From assembly GCF_000158195.2 (NCBI RefSeq), contig NZ_GL987988.1, positions 391,371 through 455,370 of the forward strand: a stretch of 64,000 nucleotides of DNA, written 5' to 3'. Positions within the stretch are counted from its first letter, which is position 1; every line of letters starts with the position of its first letter. This DNA is from Fusobacterium mortiferum ATCC 9817. Its GTDB lineage: Bacteria > Fusobacteriota > Fusobacteriia > Fusobacteriales > Fusobacteriaceae. Under the pieces are notes generated by a model, which ran no database searches, had not been told where the DNA came from, and saw only the letters and a program-made list of their open reading frames with translations. This document shows positions 1 through 9,204 of this stretch, piece by piece. The position numbers were made by a program, and so were the translations under genes.

Positions 1-524
1 ATTACTAATAAGTCAGCTTTTAAAAGAGAAGCAACACTTGCTGATAATCTATCGTTGTCACTGAACTCTATTTCAAAAGTAGATATAGTATCGTTGGCGT
101 TGATAATAGGAATAACTCCAAAATCAAGTAGAGTTTCTAAAGTATTATTAGTATTAGTTTTTCTCTCTCCCTCTTTGAAATCATCTTTAGTAAGAAGGAT
201 TTGAGCAACTCTTTGATTATATTCTCCCATAAAGTTTTTATAGATATGCATAAGTTCAGCTTGTCCTACTGCAGCAGCTGCTTGTTTCTCTCTAGTAAGA
301 GTAGGTCTTTTTTCAAAGTTTAAGCTTTTTGACCCCACTCCAATAGCTCCAGAAGTTACAAGAATAACATCTCTTCCTTGGTTTCTTAAATCAGCTAATA
401 TCCAAGCTAGTCTATTCATCAAGTTAAAATTTAAGTTTCCATTGGGGTATGTAAGAGTAGAAGTTCCTACTTTTATTACAATTCTTTTTGAATTTTTAAT
501 CTGTTCTCTAATCTCTTTATTCAT
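1..524 (-). CDS. proB: Glutamate 5-kinase, partial (C-terminus beyond left edge)
   Basis: Phosphorylates L-glutamate with ATP, the first step of proline synthesis, in the cytosol. About 174 N-terminal codons are present and the rest lies outside the window. Seen: start MNKEIREQIKNSKRIVIKVG with the kinase loop KVGTSTL, then LVTSGAIGVG, REKQAAAAVGQAELM and INANDTIS...DNDRLSA, all typical of the amino-acid kinase fold of ProB. The ATG at 522-524 follows an AAGGTGAG ribosome site. It is transcribed away from the S9 peptidase. Whether a PUA domain is present cannot be seen. Confidence 0.93.
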   Translation of the reverse strand, partial: MNKEIREQIKNSKRIVIKVGTSTLTYPNGNLNFNLMNRLAWILADLRNQGRDVILVTSGAIGVGSKSLNFEKRPTLTREKQAAAAVGQAELMHIYKNFMGEYNQRVAQILLTKDDFKEGERKTNTNNTLETLLDFGVIPIINANDTISTFEIEFSDNDRLSASVASLLKADLLV

Positions 525-668
525 TATTACTCACCTTAAAAATATTTATAATATATATTATACATATAAAATTATTTTTTTAATATCTTTTTTTGAAAAA
601 AATAGATTTTTTTTTATAAATTTTGTAAAATATACATATGGTAATAAAATATCAAAGGGAGGAGCAGC

Positions 669-2645
669 ATGGAAAACTTAAAGTTAAGAGATTTTTTAGA
701 TTACAATTATTTATCAAGTATAGAGGTTTCACCAGATAAAAAAAATACTGCATTTATAGTTCATCGAGGAGATTATGATGACAATGACTATAAATCTAAT
801 ATCTGGGTAATGAATAATGAAACAAAAAAATATTTCAGACTTACAGGAATGAATGAGGAAAGAAGTTTTTTATGGTTAGATGAAACAAAGATTCTTTTCC
901 CAAGTATGAGAGATAAAAAATTAAAAGTAAAAGTTGAAGAGGGAGAAAAATGGACTTGTTACTACTCTATTGATATAAATGGAGGAGAGGCTCAAGAGTA
1001 TATGAGAGTACCTCTTATTGTAACATCTATAAAAAAAATAGATGGAGATAACTTCATACTTACAGCTAAATATGATAATTATGGAGTAAATCTAAATGAA
1101 TTAACAGGAGAGGCTAGAGCAGAAGCTACAAAAAAAATAAAAGAGGATAAGGATTATGAGATTTTAGATGAGATTCCTTTCTGGAGCAATGGTGGAGGAT
1201 TTACTAATAAAAAGAGAAATAGATTATATATCTATAATAGAGCAACTGAAGAGATAACACCAGTATCAGATAGTATTTCAAATGTAACTTATTATTCATA
1301 TAAAGATGGAGTAGTATTATATGTAGTAAATAGATTTAAAGATAAGCAGGAGCAAAGAGAGGCAATATATACATACGATATAGCTACTAAAGAGGAGAAG
1401 TTAGTACTCCCAAGTGAAGATTATAGAGTTAGTTTTGCAGAGTTTTTTGGAGATGGAATACTTTGTGGATTAAATGATACTTTAAAATATGGATTAAATC
1501 AAAATCCTAACTTTTATATAATAAGAGATGGAAAAGTTGAATTATTTAAAGAGCATGATACTTGGATGATAAATACAGTAGGTTCTGATTGTAGATACGG
1601 TGGAGGAAAAAGCTTTAGAGTAAAAGGGAATAAGCTTTATTTCTTAACAACTGTTATGCATGATGCTTTCTTAAATACACTAGATATAAATGGAGAGGAA
1701 AGAGTTTTAACTAAGGCTAATGGTTCAGTAGATACATATGCAATAGCTGGAGATGATATCTATTTTATTGGACTTAGAGGTTTAAGACTTCAAGAGCTAT
1801 ATTTATTAAAAGATGAAGAAGAAATACAACTTACTAAATTTAATGAGAATATAATAGAGAGTAAAAAATTATCTATTCCAGAAAAATTCGATATTGTAAA
1901 TGATGGAATAGAAATAGAGGGATGGGTATTAAAACCTACAGATTATGAAGAGGGAAAAGAATATCCAGCAATTTTAGATATCCATGGAGGGCCAAAAACA
2001 GTGTATGGAGATGTATTCTATCATGAGATGCAAGTTTGGGCAAACATGGGATATTTTGTATTTTTCTGTAATCCATGTGGTGGAGATGGAAGAGGAAATG
2101 AGTTTGCAGATATTAGAGGAAAATATGGAACTGTGGACTATGATGATTTAATGAAGTTTACAGATGAAGTATTAAAGGCTTATCCAATAGATAGATCAAG
2201 AGTAGGAGTAACAGGTGGTTCGTATGGTGGATTTATGACTAACTGGATAATAGGGCATACTGACAGATTTGCTTGTGCAGCATCTCAAAGAAGCATAGCA
2301 AACTGGTTCTCTAAATTTGGAACTACTGATATAGGATATTATTTTAATGTAGATCAAAATGCTTCTAGTCCATGGGAGAATCCAGAAAAATTATGGTGGC
2401 ACTCCCCTATGAAATATGCAGATAAGGTAAAAACTCCAACTTTGTTTATTCATTCAGAAGAAGATTATAGATGTTGGTTGACAGAGGGAATACAAATGTT
2501 TACTTCACTAAAATATCATGGGGTCCCAGCTAGATTATGTATGTTTAGAGGAGAAAATCATGAGTTATCAAGAAGTGGAAAACCAAGACATAGAGTAAAA
2601 AGATTAGAAGAGATGACAAATTGGTTTGAATTATATTTGAAGTAA
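669..2645 (+). CDS. S9 family serine peptidase (acylaminoacyl/dipeptidyl-peptidase type)
   Basis: Prolyl-oligopeptidase-family enzyme of 658 residues that should cleave short peptides or acyl-peptides in the cytosol; there is no signal peptide. Residues about 1-420 look like the beta-propeller gate. The C-terminal alpha/beta-hydrolase domain carries GGSYGGFM with nucleophile Ser518, Asp599 in HSEEDYRC and His631 in GENHELSR. The HGGP oxyanion motif lies near residue 440. The start is well placed behind AAAGGGAGGAG. It stands alone between proB (divergent) and an aminotransferase with its own promoter. Exact substrate class is not decidable from sequence. Confidence 0.9.
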   Translation: MENLKLRDFLDYNYLSSIEVSPDKKNTAFIVHRGDYDDNDYKSNIWVMNNETKKYFRLTGMNEERSFLWLDETKILFPSMRDKKLKVKVEEGEKWTCYYSIDINGGEAQEYMRVPLIVTSIKKIDGDNFILTAKYDNYGVNLNELTGEARAEATKKIKEDKDYEILDEIPFWSNGGGFTNKKRNRLYIYNRATEEITPVSDSISNVTYYSYKDGVVLYVVNRFKDKQEQREAIYTYDIATKEEKLVLPSEDYRVSFAEFFGDGILCGLNDTLKYGLNQNPNFYIIRDGKVELFKEHDTWMINTVGSDCRYGGGKSFRVKGNKLYFLTTVMHDAFLNTLDINGEERVLTKANGSVDTYAIAGDDIYFIGLRGLRLQELYLLKDEEEIQLTKFNENIIESKKLSIPEKFDIVNDGIEIEGWVLKPTDYEEGKEYPAILDIHGGPKTVYGDVFYHEMQVWANMGYFVFFCNPCGGDGRGNEFADIRGKYGTVDYDDLMKFTDEVLKAYPIDRSRVGVTGGSYGGFMTNWIIGHTDRFACAASQRSIANWFSKFGTTDIGYYFNVDQNASSPWENPEKLWWHSPMKYADKVKTPTLFIHSEEDYRCWLTEGIQMFTSLKYHGVPARLCMFRGENHELSRSGKPRHRVKRLEEMTNWFELYLK

Positions 2646-2649
2646 AAAA

Positions 2650-2677
2650 TTGAAAATCGTTCAAAATGTGATATAAT
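2650..2677 (+). promoter_or_regulatory. Sigma70-type promoter for the aminotransferase gene
   Basis: TTGAAA at 2650-2655 and TATAAT at 2672-2677 are separated by 16 bp. It starts inside the intergenic gap, so transcription should begin near 2684, just ahead of the hairpin at 2693-2724. Confidence 0.6.
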
Positions 2678-2692
2678 ATATAATATTAAAAT

Positions 2693-2724
2693 AAGAAGAG
2701 TATGTAGTATTTCATACTCTTTTT
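2693..2724 (+). terminator. Hairpin with T-run in the aminotransferase leader
   Basis: Arms AGAGTATG (2697-2704) and CATACTCT (2713-2720) pair perfectly, extend by A-T pairs, and are followed by TTTT. It lies downstream of a promoter and upstream of the gene, so it could end read-through from the peptidase gene or attenuate the aminotransferase transcript. Confidence 0.55.
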
Positions 2725-2750
2725 AAAGTAAAAATTTGGAGGTGGGCTTT

Positions 2751-3863
2751 TTGAAAAGAGCTAATTATCTTATGATGACACCTGGACCAACTATGGTTAG
2801 GGAAAATGTACTACATGCAAGAGGGGATTACTACGGAAATTCAGACTTTGACCCTAAATTTTTTGAGTTTTATGGACAACTTTGTAAAAAAATAGGAAAG
2901 ATTTTTGGAGCAAAGAAAGCTCAAACTATAATAATGGCAGGGGAAGGAATGCTAGGACTTGACAGTGCTTGTGCATCACTTACAGAAAAGGGAGATAAAG
3001 TTTTAGTAATTTCTAATGGAATATATGGAGCTGGATTTAAAGAGTTAGTAGAAACTTATGGTGGAGAGGTTACGCTTTTTGAAAGTGAAGTGGACAATAA
3101 AATAAACACTGATAAGTTAAGAGTATTTTTAGAGCAAAATAAAGATGTGGGATTTAAATATGCCACTGTTGTACATTGTGATACTCCATCTGGTGTTTTA
3201 AACAATGTAAAAGATATATGTAAAACTTTAAAATCTATGGGGATAATGACAGTGGTAGATGCTGTTTCATCTGTTGGAGGAACAGAATTAAAAGTTGATG
3301 AATGGGGAATTGATATTGCACTAGGAGCTTCACAAAAAGTTTTTTCAGCAGCTACTGGTCTTACAATAATGACAATAAGCGAGGATGCTTGGAAAGTTAT
3401 AGAAAATAGAGAAACACCTATTCCATCTTTTTATTGTAATCTTTCACTTTGGAGAAATTGTGTGGAGAAAAAATTCTTTCCATATACTATGCCAATGACA
3501 GCAATAGTTGCTTTAGGTGTAGCAATAGATAATATGTTTGAAGAGGGATTAGATAAAGTAATTGAAAGACATTATGCAGTAGCAGAATATACTAGAACAA
3601 GACTTATGGATTTAGGATTAGAATTATATCTAAAAGGAGGATACTCTCCTACTATTACAGCTTTTTGTCTACCAGAGGGATATGATTTAGAAGAGGTATA
3701 TACTCATATGTTAGAAAATCATGAGGTAATGTTAGGAAAATCATATGGATATTTAGCTGATAAAGTTTTAAGAATAGGACATATGGGGGAAAATGCTCGT
3801 TATTTTAGAATAGATTATACATTAAGAGCTTTAGAAAAAACTTTAAAAGAATTAAAAAAGTAA
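2751..3863 (+). CDS. Class V PLP-dependent aminotransferase (alanine-glyoxylate aminotransferase family)
   Basis: Fold-type I aminotransferase of 370 residues related to serine/alanine-glyoxylate and 2-aminoethylphosphonate transaminases. Seen: N-terminal MMTPGPTMV, a substrate loop EGMLGLDSA, VDAVSSVGGTELKVD with the PLP-ring aspartate, and GASQKVFSA with the Schiff-base lysine (Lys196). TTG at 2751 is taken as start because GGAGGT lies 7 nt upstream; an earlier in-frame TTG at 2736 overlaps that ribosome site and is unlikely. Neighbours give no pathway link, so the amino donor and acceptor are unknown. Confidence 0.85.
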   Translation: MKRANYLMMTPGPTMVRENVLHARGDYYGNSDFDPKFFEFYGQLCKKIGKIFGAKKAQTIIMAGEGMLGLDSACASLTEKGDKVLVISNGIYGAGFKELVETYGGEVTLFESEVDNKINTDKLRVFLEQNKDVGFKYATVVHCDTPSGVLNNVKDICKTLKSMGIMTVVDAVSSVGGTELKVDEWGIDIALGASQKVFSAATGLTIMTISEDAWKVIENRETPIPSFYCNLSLWRNCVEKKFFPYTMPMTAIVALGVAIDNMFEEGLDKVIERHYAVAEYTRTRLMDLGLELYLKGGYSPTITAFCLPEGYDLEEVYTHMLENHEVMLGKSYGYLADKVLRIGHMGENARYFRIDYTLRALEKTLKELKK

Positions 3864-3917
3864 TATAATCTTACGTAAATGTTCTAAAAATGAAAAAAAT
3901 ATACAAAAAAATTAAAA

Positions 3918-3945
3918 AAAAATAAAAAAAATCTTTTTTATTTTT
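3918..3945 (+). terminator. All-A/T hairpin after the aminotransferase gene
   Basis: A 12-bp A/T-only stem (3918-3929 with 3934-3945, loop AATC). The T-rich arm could act as a weak terminator; lacking G-C pairs, it may be only AT-rich sequence. Confidence 0.25.
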
Positions 3946-3951
3946 AAAAAC

Positions 3952-3980
3952 TTGAATTTTCCTAAATAAGATAATATAAT
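3952..3980 (+). promoter_or_regulatory. Promoter for the Na/Pi cotransporter gene
   Basis: TTGAAT at 3952-3957 and TATAAT at 3975-3980 with a 17-bp spacer, about 90 bp upstream of the gene. Confidence 0.6.
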
Positions 3981-4069
3981 AAAATGTCACGTCTTTTTTC
4001 TCAAAAGATTTTAAAATTTGATACTTTTAGAGAAAAGTTTTATAATTCTTATTTATTTTAGGAGGTAAA

Positions 4070-5701
4070 ATGTATCTGGAAATAATTTTTAAGGTTCTTG
4101 GAGGACTTGGAATTTTCCTATATGGAATGGATAATATGTCTTCTGGAATGCAAAAATTAGCAGGGAAGAGGTTAAAAAGATTTTTGGCTGTTTTAACTAC
4201 TAATAGAGTAGTAGCCATATTAATGGGTATGTTTGTTACAATGCTAGTACAATCATCATCTGTTAGTACAGTAATGACAATAGGATTTGTTAATGCTTCA
4301 TTACTTACTTTAAAGCAAGCATTAGGAGTAATTTTTGGAGCTAATATTGGAACTACTATAACAGGATGGATTCTAGCACTGAATATAGGAAAGTATGGAC
4401 TTCCTATAGTAGGAGCAGCAGCTATAGCTCATATGTTCTTAAAGGGAGATAAAGCTAAGACAAGAGCTTTAACAATAATGGGATTAGGAATGATTTTCTT
4501 TGGACTAGAACTTATGAGTGGTGGATTAAAGCCAGTAAGAAGTATGCCAGAATTTGTGAAATTATTCCATATGTTTTCAGCTGATACATATTTTGGAGTA
4601 TTAAAGGCAGCAGCAGTAGGAGCATTAGTTACAGCAGTTGTACAATCATCTTCTGCTACATTAGGTATAACAATTACCTTAGCTGTACAAGGGTTAATTA
4701 CTTATGAAACAGCAGTAGCATTGGTTTTAGGAGAAAATGTTGGAACTACTATAACAGCAATACTTGCTACACTAAAGGCAAATGTAAATGCTAAAAGAGC
4801 AGCTTATGCACATACAATTATAAATACATTTGGAGTTATTTGGGTAACATCAATATTTCCATTTTATTTAAAATTTTTAGGATTATTTGGAAATCATGAT
4901 GAAAATATAACAGTTGCAATAGCTACAGCTCATACAGTATTCAACGTATCAAATGTTATTATATTTACTCCATTTATTGGATATCTTGCAGATTTTCTAT
5001 GTAAAGTTGTAAAAGATGATGGAAAAGTAAATGAAAAAATTACACAAATTGATGAATTAATGTTAAAAACTTCTGGTGTTGTTGTAGAACAAACGAAAAT
5101 AGAAGTTGGAAATATGGGTAAAATGATTCAAATAATGTTTGATGAAGTAAAAAATGTGTATAGAAGTCCACAATTTTTAACTGATGAGAAAGTAAAAGAA
5201 CTTAGAAAAATAGAGGATGACTTAGACCTATATCAAAAAGAGATAACAGATGCAAACTTTGTAATCTTAAATAATAAGGATATCAATGATAGTTTAAGAA
5301 GAGATATTAGAAATAACTTAATTGTATCTGATGAATATGAAACAGTAAGTGACTATTTAATGAGAATTACTAACAGTTTAAAGAAATTACAGGATAATGT
5401 AATATCTTTAACAGAGCAAGAGATGAAAGTAGTATTAGCTCTTCATGAAAAAACTAATGAATTTTTTAGAAATATAGATAGAGGATATCAAGAGAAAAAT
5501 CCTATCTTAATAAAAGAGTGTGTTGTAGATGCTAAAGAAGTTACAGCTTTATATAAAGATGCTAAGAAAAACTATATGGATTATGGAATAAAGGAAGCAG
5601 CTACTACAATGTCTACTACTAATTTTATGGATATAATAAACTTCTATAGAAGAGTAGGAGATCACTTAACAAATATAATTGAAGGATATACTGATAAGTA
5701 A
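4070..5701 (+). CDS. Na+/phosphate cotransporter family protein with PhoU-like tail
   Basis: Membrane protein of 543 residues of the NptA/YjbB type, moving phosphate with sodium. Two inverted Na_Pi_cotrans repeats are visible, each with the signature QSSS (residues 61-64 in LVQSSSVSTVMT and 192-195 in VVQSSSATLGIT), each followed by a GANIGTTIT or GENVGTTIT loop. From about residue 340 the sequence is soluble and helical, matching the PhoU-like domain common in this family. The ATG follows AGGAGG. It is monocistronic: own promoter upstream, strong terminator downstream. No pho regulator is in view. Confidence 0.92.
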   Translation: MYLEIIFKVLGGLGIFLYGMDNMSSGMQKLAGKRLKRFLAVLTTNRVVAILMGMFVTMLVQSSSVSTVMTIGFVNASLLTLKQALGVIFGANIGTTITGWILALNIGKYGLPIVGAAAIAHMFLKGDKAKTRALTIMGLGMIFFGLELMSGGLKPVRSMPEFVKLFHMFSADTYFGVLKAAAVGALVTAVVQSSSATLGITITLAVQGLITYETAVALVLGENVGTTITAILATLKANVNAKRAAYAHTIINTFGVIWVTSIFPFYLKFLGLFGNHDENITVAIATAHTVFNVSNVIIFTPFIGYLADFLCKVVKDDGKVNEKITQIDELMLKTSGVVVEQTKIEVGNMGKMIQIMFDEVKNVYRSPQFLTDEKVKELRKIEDDLDLYQKEITDANFVILNNKDINDSLRRDIRNNLIVSDEYETVSDYLMRITNSLKKLQDNVISLTEQEMKVVLALHEKTNEFFRNIDRGYQEKNPILIKECVVDAKEVTALYKDAKKNYMDYGIKEAATTMSTTNFMDIINFYRRVGDHLTNIIEGYTDK

Positions 5702-5707
5702 TGATAT

Positions 5708-5765
5708 AGATGGAGTATAAAATGATGACTAAAAATTATTGATTTATACTCCATCTTTTTCTTTT
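5708..5765 (+). terminator. Intrinsic terminator after the Na/Pi cotransporter gene
   Basis: A 14-bp perfect stem (5708-5721 with 5743-5756) followed by TTTTTCTTTTT. The rest of the gap to 5974 is AT-rich with no recognisable feature. Confidence 0.9.
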
Positions 5766-5974
5766 TATAAAAAATATGAATCTTTTTATTATTAGATATT
5801 CTTATCTTTTAAAAAGATCTTTGATAAATGAAATAGAGCTTTTTTTACTTTTCTTTCTTTGAATTAGATAATTCAAATTTTAAGATAATAACAAAATTTT
5901 AAAAATAAGAAAAAATGAAATTAAATCCTGAAGTGGTATTAAAATTACAGCAGTTCCTTATAAAGAGATTTTAG

Positions 5975-6784
5975 TTAAAAATCATAAATCTGTCCATCAT
6001 TTGGAATAAGAATTTCTTGCTCAATTCCTTTTTGGATTAATTTATATAATAATATATTTCTTGTAAGATAAGCATGAGCAACGTTATCTAAATGAGAAGC
6101 AATTATTTTTGCATTTGGAGCTAATTTATGAATGATATCAATTGCTTCTTCATCCATTATTAAATGGCCATATTTAATAAAAAAAGCATCAGCAACATTT
6201 AAAATTATTATATCTGGTTTAAATTTCTCTATTACAGATTTTACTCCATCATACATAATTGTATCCCCAGCAAAATATATTGTGGGTTCTCTTTCAGCTT
6301 CAAAAATAAGACCGCTAGCTGGACCACACGGAGTTAGGGAACCATGTAAAGCTTCTACTCTAGTGAGTTTTATTTTTCCTAAAGAACTTCCATTTTCTTG
6401 TAATATCTTAATATCTTTAAATCCTAAATTTTTCATAAAATCAGCTTCTGCATTATTTTGAATAAAAATAGGAATATTTCTATCTAATACTTCATTATAA
6501 TTATCCATATCAAAGTGATCTGGATGTAAATGTGTTACAATATAAAAATCTACATCTTCTAAAATTTCAGTAGTGGAAAAAGGTAAATCACATATTGGCA
6601 TTCTTATACTTTCTTTTACTAATTCTTTTACCTTAAACTCTCCTTTATTTAATTCTAATAAACTTCCTGTTGCACCTTTAGGAGCAAGCCATGGATCAAT
6701 AAGAAAGATGTAGCCTCCATAGCTTAATTTTATAGTTGCATTACGAATTTGCTGTATTTGTGTTCCTATTTTTTTTAACTTCAT
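5975..6784 (-). CDS. MBL-fold metal-dependent hydrolase (UlaG-like)
   Basis: Metallo-beta-lactamase-fold hydrolase of 269 residues, probably cytosolic. The metal motif is THLHPDHFD, later ligands fit FAGDT and ASHLD; an N-terminal KLSYGGYIFLIDPW strand is typical of UlaG/L-ascorbate-6-phosphate-lactonase relatives. ATG at 6784 is chosen because AAAGGAG lies 8 nt upstream; an in-frame ATG at 6823 sits only about 15 nt from a TATAAT (6839-6844, minus strand) and would be leaderless. Divergent from a TetR-type regulator, which may control it. Substrate unknown. Confidence 0.85.
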   Translation of the reverse strand: MKLKKIGTQIQQIRNATIKLSYGGYIFLIDPWLAPKGATGSLLELNKGEFKVKELVKESIRMPICDLPFSTTEILEDVDFYIVTHLHPDHFDMDNYNEVLDRNIPIFIQNNAEADFMKNLGFKDIKILQENGSSLGKIKLTRVEALHGSLTPCGPASGLIFEAEREPTIYFAGDTIMYDGVKSVIEKFKPDIIILNVADAFFIKYGHLIMDEEAIDIIHKLAPNAKIIASHLDNVAHAYLTRNILLYKLIQKGIEQEILIPNDGQIYDF

Positions 6785-6936
6785 CAAATTTTCTCCTTTT
6801 TTAATTTTTAAATTAATTGACATGTTGTCTATAAATATATTATAATCTTAAATATAAAATTTCTACAATTACAATTATTAAAAAAATGTATTTTTATTTA
6901 TATATTTTAAAATATGTAAATATTTTTGAGGTAAAA

Positions 6937-7488
6937 ATGAAAAAAAGAAAAGATGATATAAGAGCTAAGTATACTTGTAGATTAATTAAAGATACGTTTT
7001 TAGAATTATTAGAAAATATATCTTATGAAAAATTGAATATTTCAATAATTTGTAAAAAAGCTAAAATAGCAAGAGCAACATTTTATTTACACTATAATAA
7101 TCTTAATCAAGTTTTAATAGAAGTTTTAGATGACGCTTTAGAACTAACAGATAATATTAATAATAAAAATTTAAATGAATCGGACAAAGAACCACTATGT
7201 CAAAAATCAATAACTTCAAAATATCAAGTACTCTTTAATGATTTTTATCTATCTAATTATATTGCTAGTAGATTATATAACTATGCAAAAAAAGACAGTA
7301 TAAAAAAATTTATGAAAAATTATAATTTAACAGAATATGAGGCTGAAAAGTTATTTCTTTTTATCTTTTATGGAAGTTTTTCAATTAACAAATCATTAAA
7401 ATGGGAAAAAAACGAAGAATGGAATAAGGTTCAAAATTTAATATCTAAATTTGTAGAATATGGGTTAAAACACAGTTCAAATTCTTAG
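6937..7488 (+). CDS. TetR/AcrR family transcriptional regulator
   Basis: DNA-binding repressor-type protein of 183 residues. The N-terminal TetR_N helix-turn-helix is visible at about residues 8-60 (ISIICKKAKIARATFYLHYN), followed by a helical ligand domain ending at FVEYGLKHSS. ATG 6937 follows GAGGT and gives the normal family start; an in-frame ATG at 6886 has no ribosome site. Divergent from the MBL hydrolase, the usual arrangement for a local TetR target. In the shared gap GACA-N3-TGTC near 6820-6830 is a weak dyad. Ligand unknown. Confidence 0.85.
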   Translation: MKKRKDDIRAKYTCRLIKDTFLELLENISYEKLNISIICKKAKIARATFYLHYNNLNQVLIEVLDDALELTDNINNKNLNESDKEPLCQKSITSKYQVLFNDFYLSNYIASRLYNYAKKDSIKKFMKNYNLTEYEAEKLFLFIFYGSFSINKSLKWEKNEEWNKVQNLISKFVEYGLKHSSNS

Positions 7489-7562
7489 CTTTTATTCAAT
7501 TAATTTGTTATAGATGTATTATATTGAAAATTTGAAAAAATTTTAAATACTTGATAGTTTTT

Positions 7563-7597
7563 ATAAAAAAAGCTAAGGAGATAAAAAAGCTCCTTAG
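7563..7597 (-). terminator. Terminator of the solute-binding protein operon
   Basis: CTAAGGAG (7573-7580) pairs with CTCCTTAG (7590-7597). On the minus strand the stem is followed by CTTTTTTTAT, so it ends the operon whose last gene stops at 7645; it may also slow read-through from the TetR gene. Confidence 0.8.
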
Positions 7598-7644
7598 TCA
7601 ATTTTAAAGTTTGAAATTATTTAAAGTTACAATAGTCTCTTTCA

Positions 7645-9180
7645 TTATTTTTGATTGAAATCTAAATTTGTAAGATCAATGTCTCCATTTTTCTTAAATA
7701 CAAGTCCAGTTAAATTTTTGTTTTTAGCTAAATTAATTTTTGGATAGGCTAATGGATAAATAGCTAAATCCTCTTGTAAAATATTTTGAACTTCTTTATA
7801 TAGAGTAGTTCTTTCTTCTTCGTTAACAGAAACTCTAGCTTTATCTAATAATTCATCTACTTTTTTATTAGAGTAAAAACTTCTATTTCCAGGAGCTCCA
7901 TGTTGAGATGAGTGAAATAGTGGATATAGGGCAACATCTCCATCACCAGAAGAATTCCAAGATAGGAAGTATAACTCTTTATTAGGTAGAGCTGTTTTAG
8001 AAACATAAGCACCAAATTCAAAGATTTTAATCTCTACATTAATACCAATTTTTTTAAGCTGGTCTTGAATGATAACACACATATCTACTCTAGGTCCATC
8101 ATCCATACACCATAATTCAATATCTAATCCATTAGGATATCCAGCTTCAGCTAAAAGTTTTTTAGCTTTTTCTATATCTTGATTATATTTTTTTACATTT
8201 CTATTATAAGCAGGACTTGCTTTAGGTAGAGGAGAATCTCCAGCTACAGCAGAACCTCTAAAAACAACATCTACAAAAGTTTGATTATCAATAGCATAAG
8301 CAATAGCCTCTCTTAATTTTTTATTTTGGCAGATGGGATTAGTTTGGTCAAAGCCTAAGTATAGTAAAGCGGGAGATTCAACCTCAACAAGTTCTAGGTT
8401 GTTACTATTTTCGATAGTTTCTTTGTCCATAATTCCAATATCAAAAGCTACATCTACCTCTCCAGTTTCAAGAGCAATCATTCTATTACTCACTTCTGGA
8501 ATTGTAAGATAAGTTAATTCTTCAAAATTAGGAGCACCTTGATATGCATCTTTAAATCCTTCAAAAACAATTCTATTTCCAGGTAACCATTCTTTTAATT
8601 TATATTGTCCAGTTCCAACAGGATGATTTACATAATCATCTCCATACTCAAGTACAGCTTTTTTAGAAACAATACCACCTTGAACAGCAGCTAGATTATT
8701 AAGTAAAGCACCAAAAGGTTTGTCAGTGGTAACTTGAACTGTATAATCATCAATAACTGTAACTTTAGTGATAGGTTTAAATAGATAAAGAGTTTGTGGA
8801 GAAGAGGCAGCTCTTTCTAATGTAAATTTTACATCTTCAGCTTTTAGCTCCTCTCCATTATGGAATTTTACACCTTTTTTCAAATGAAAAACAACATTAC
8901 AATCATCTAATCTTTCCCAAGACTCAGCCAAATTTGGCTTAAGATTTAAGTTTTCATCCAAATCTAAAAGAGTATCATATATTAATGTGATTGATTTGTT
9001 AGACATAGTGTCTATACTTTTTTGAGGGTCTAAAGTTTTTGGGTCAGCTTTCATAGCTATAGATATTTTATTTTTCTTTAGCTCTTGAGCTTTTACATCA
9101 TCAGCAGAAAATTTAAGATAACCAGCAACTCCCATAACAACTACAAAGAGTAGTAAAAATAATTTTTTATTCATAATCAA
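7645..9180 (-). CDS. Family 5 extracellular solute-binding protein (peptide/glutathione type)
   Basis: Substrate-binding protein of an Opp/Dpp/Gsi-type ABC importer, 511 residues, periplasmic. Seen: N-terminal hydrophobic segment LFLLLFVVVMGVAGYL without a lipobox cysteine, then the SBP_bac_5 pattern (MKADPKTLDPQ, NLAESWE, VVFHLKKGVKFHNG, PVGTGQYK, AIDNQ). TTG at 9180 lies 6 nt after GGAG; ATG at 9174 is possible and removes two residues. It is clearly paralogous to the protein at 10397-11962. Genes for permease or ATPase are absent, so it must use components encoded elsewhere. The M20 neighbour hints at acyl-amino acids or peptides as cargo. Confidence 0.88.
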   Translation of the reverse strand: MIMNKKLFLLLFVVVMGVAGYLKFSADDVKAQELKKNKISIAMKADPKTLDPQKSIDTMSNKSITLIYDTLLDLDENLNLKPNLAESWERLDDCNVVFHLKKGVKFHNGEELKAEDVKFTLERAASSPQTLYLFKPITKVTVIDDYTVQVTTDKPFGALLNNLAAVQGGIVSKKAVLEYGDDYVNHPVGTGQYKLKEWLPGNRIVFEGFKDAYQGAPNFEELTYLTIPEVSNRMIALETGEVDVAFDIGIMDKETIENSNNLELVEVESPALLYLGFDQTNPICQNKKLREAIAYAIDNQTFVDVVFRGSAVAGDSPLPKASPAYNRNVKKYNQDIEKAKKLLAEAGYPNGLDIELWCMDDGPRVDMCVIIQDQLKKIGINVEIKIFEFGAYVSKTALPNKELYFLSWNSSGDGDVALYPLFHSSQHGAPGNRSFYSNKKVDELLDKARVSVNEEERTTLYKEVQNILQEDLAIYPLAYPKINLAKNKNLTGLVFKKNGDIDLTNLDFNQK

Positions 9181-9204
9181 TCACATCTCCTTTAATCAAT
9201 ACTC

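Noticed and set aside
5915-5974. 19-aa frame MKLNPEVVLKLQQFLIKRF ending next to the MBL gene stop
   Set aside because: Reads like protein but has no ribosome site, promoter or homologue that I can recognise; too short to support.
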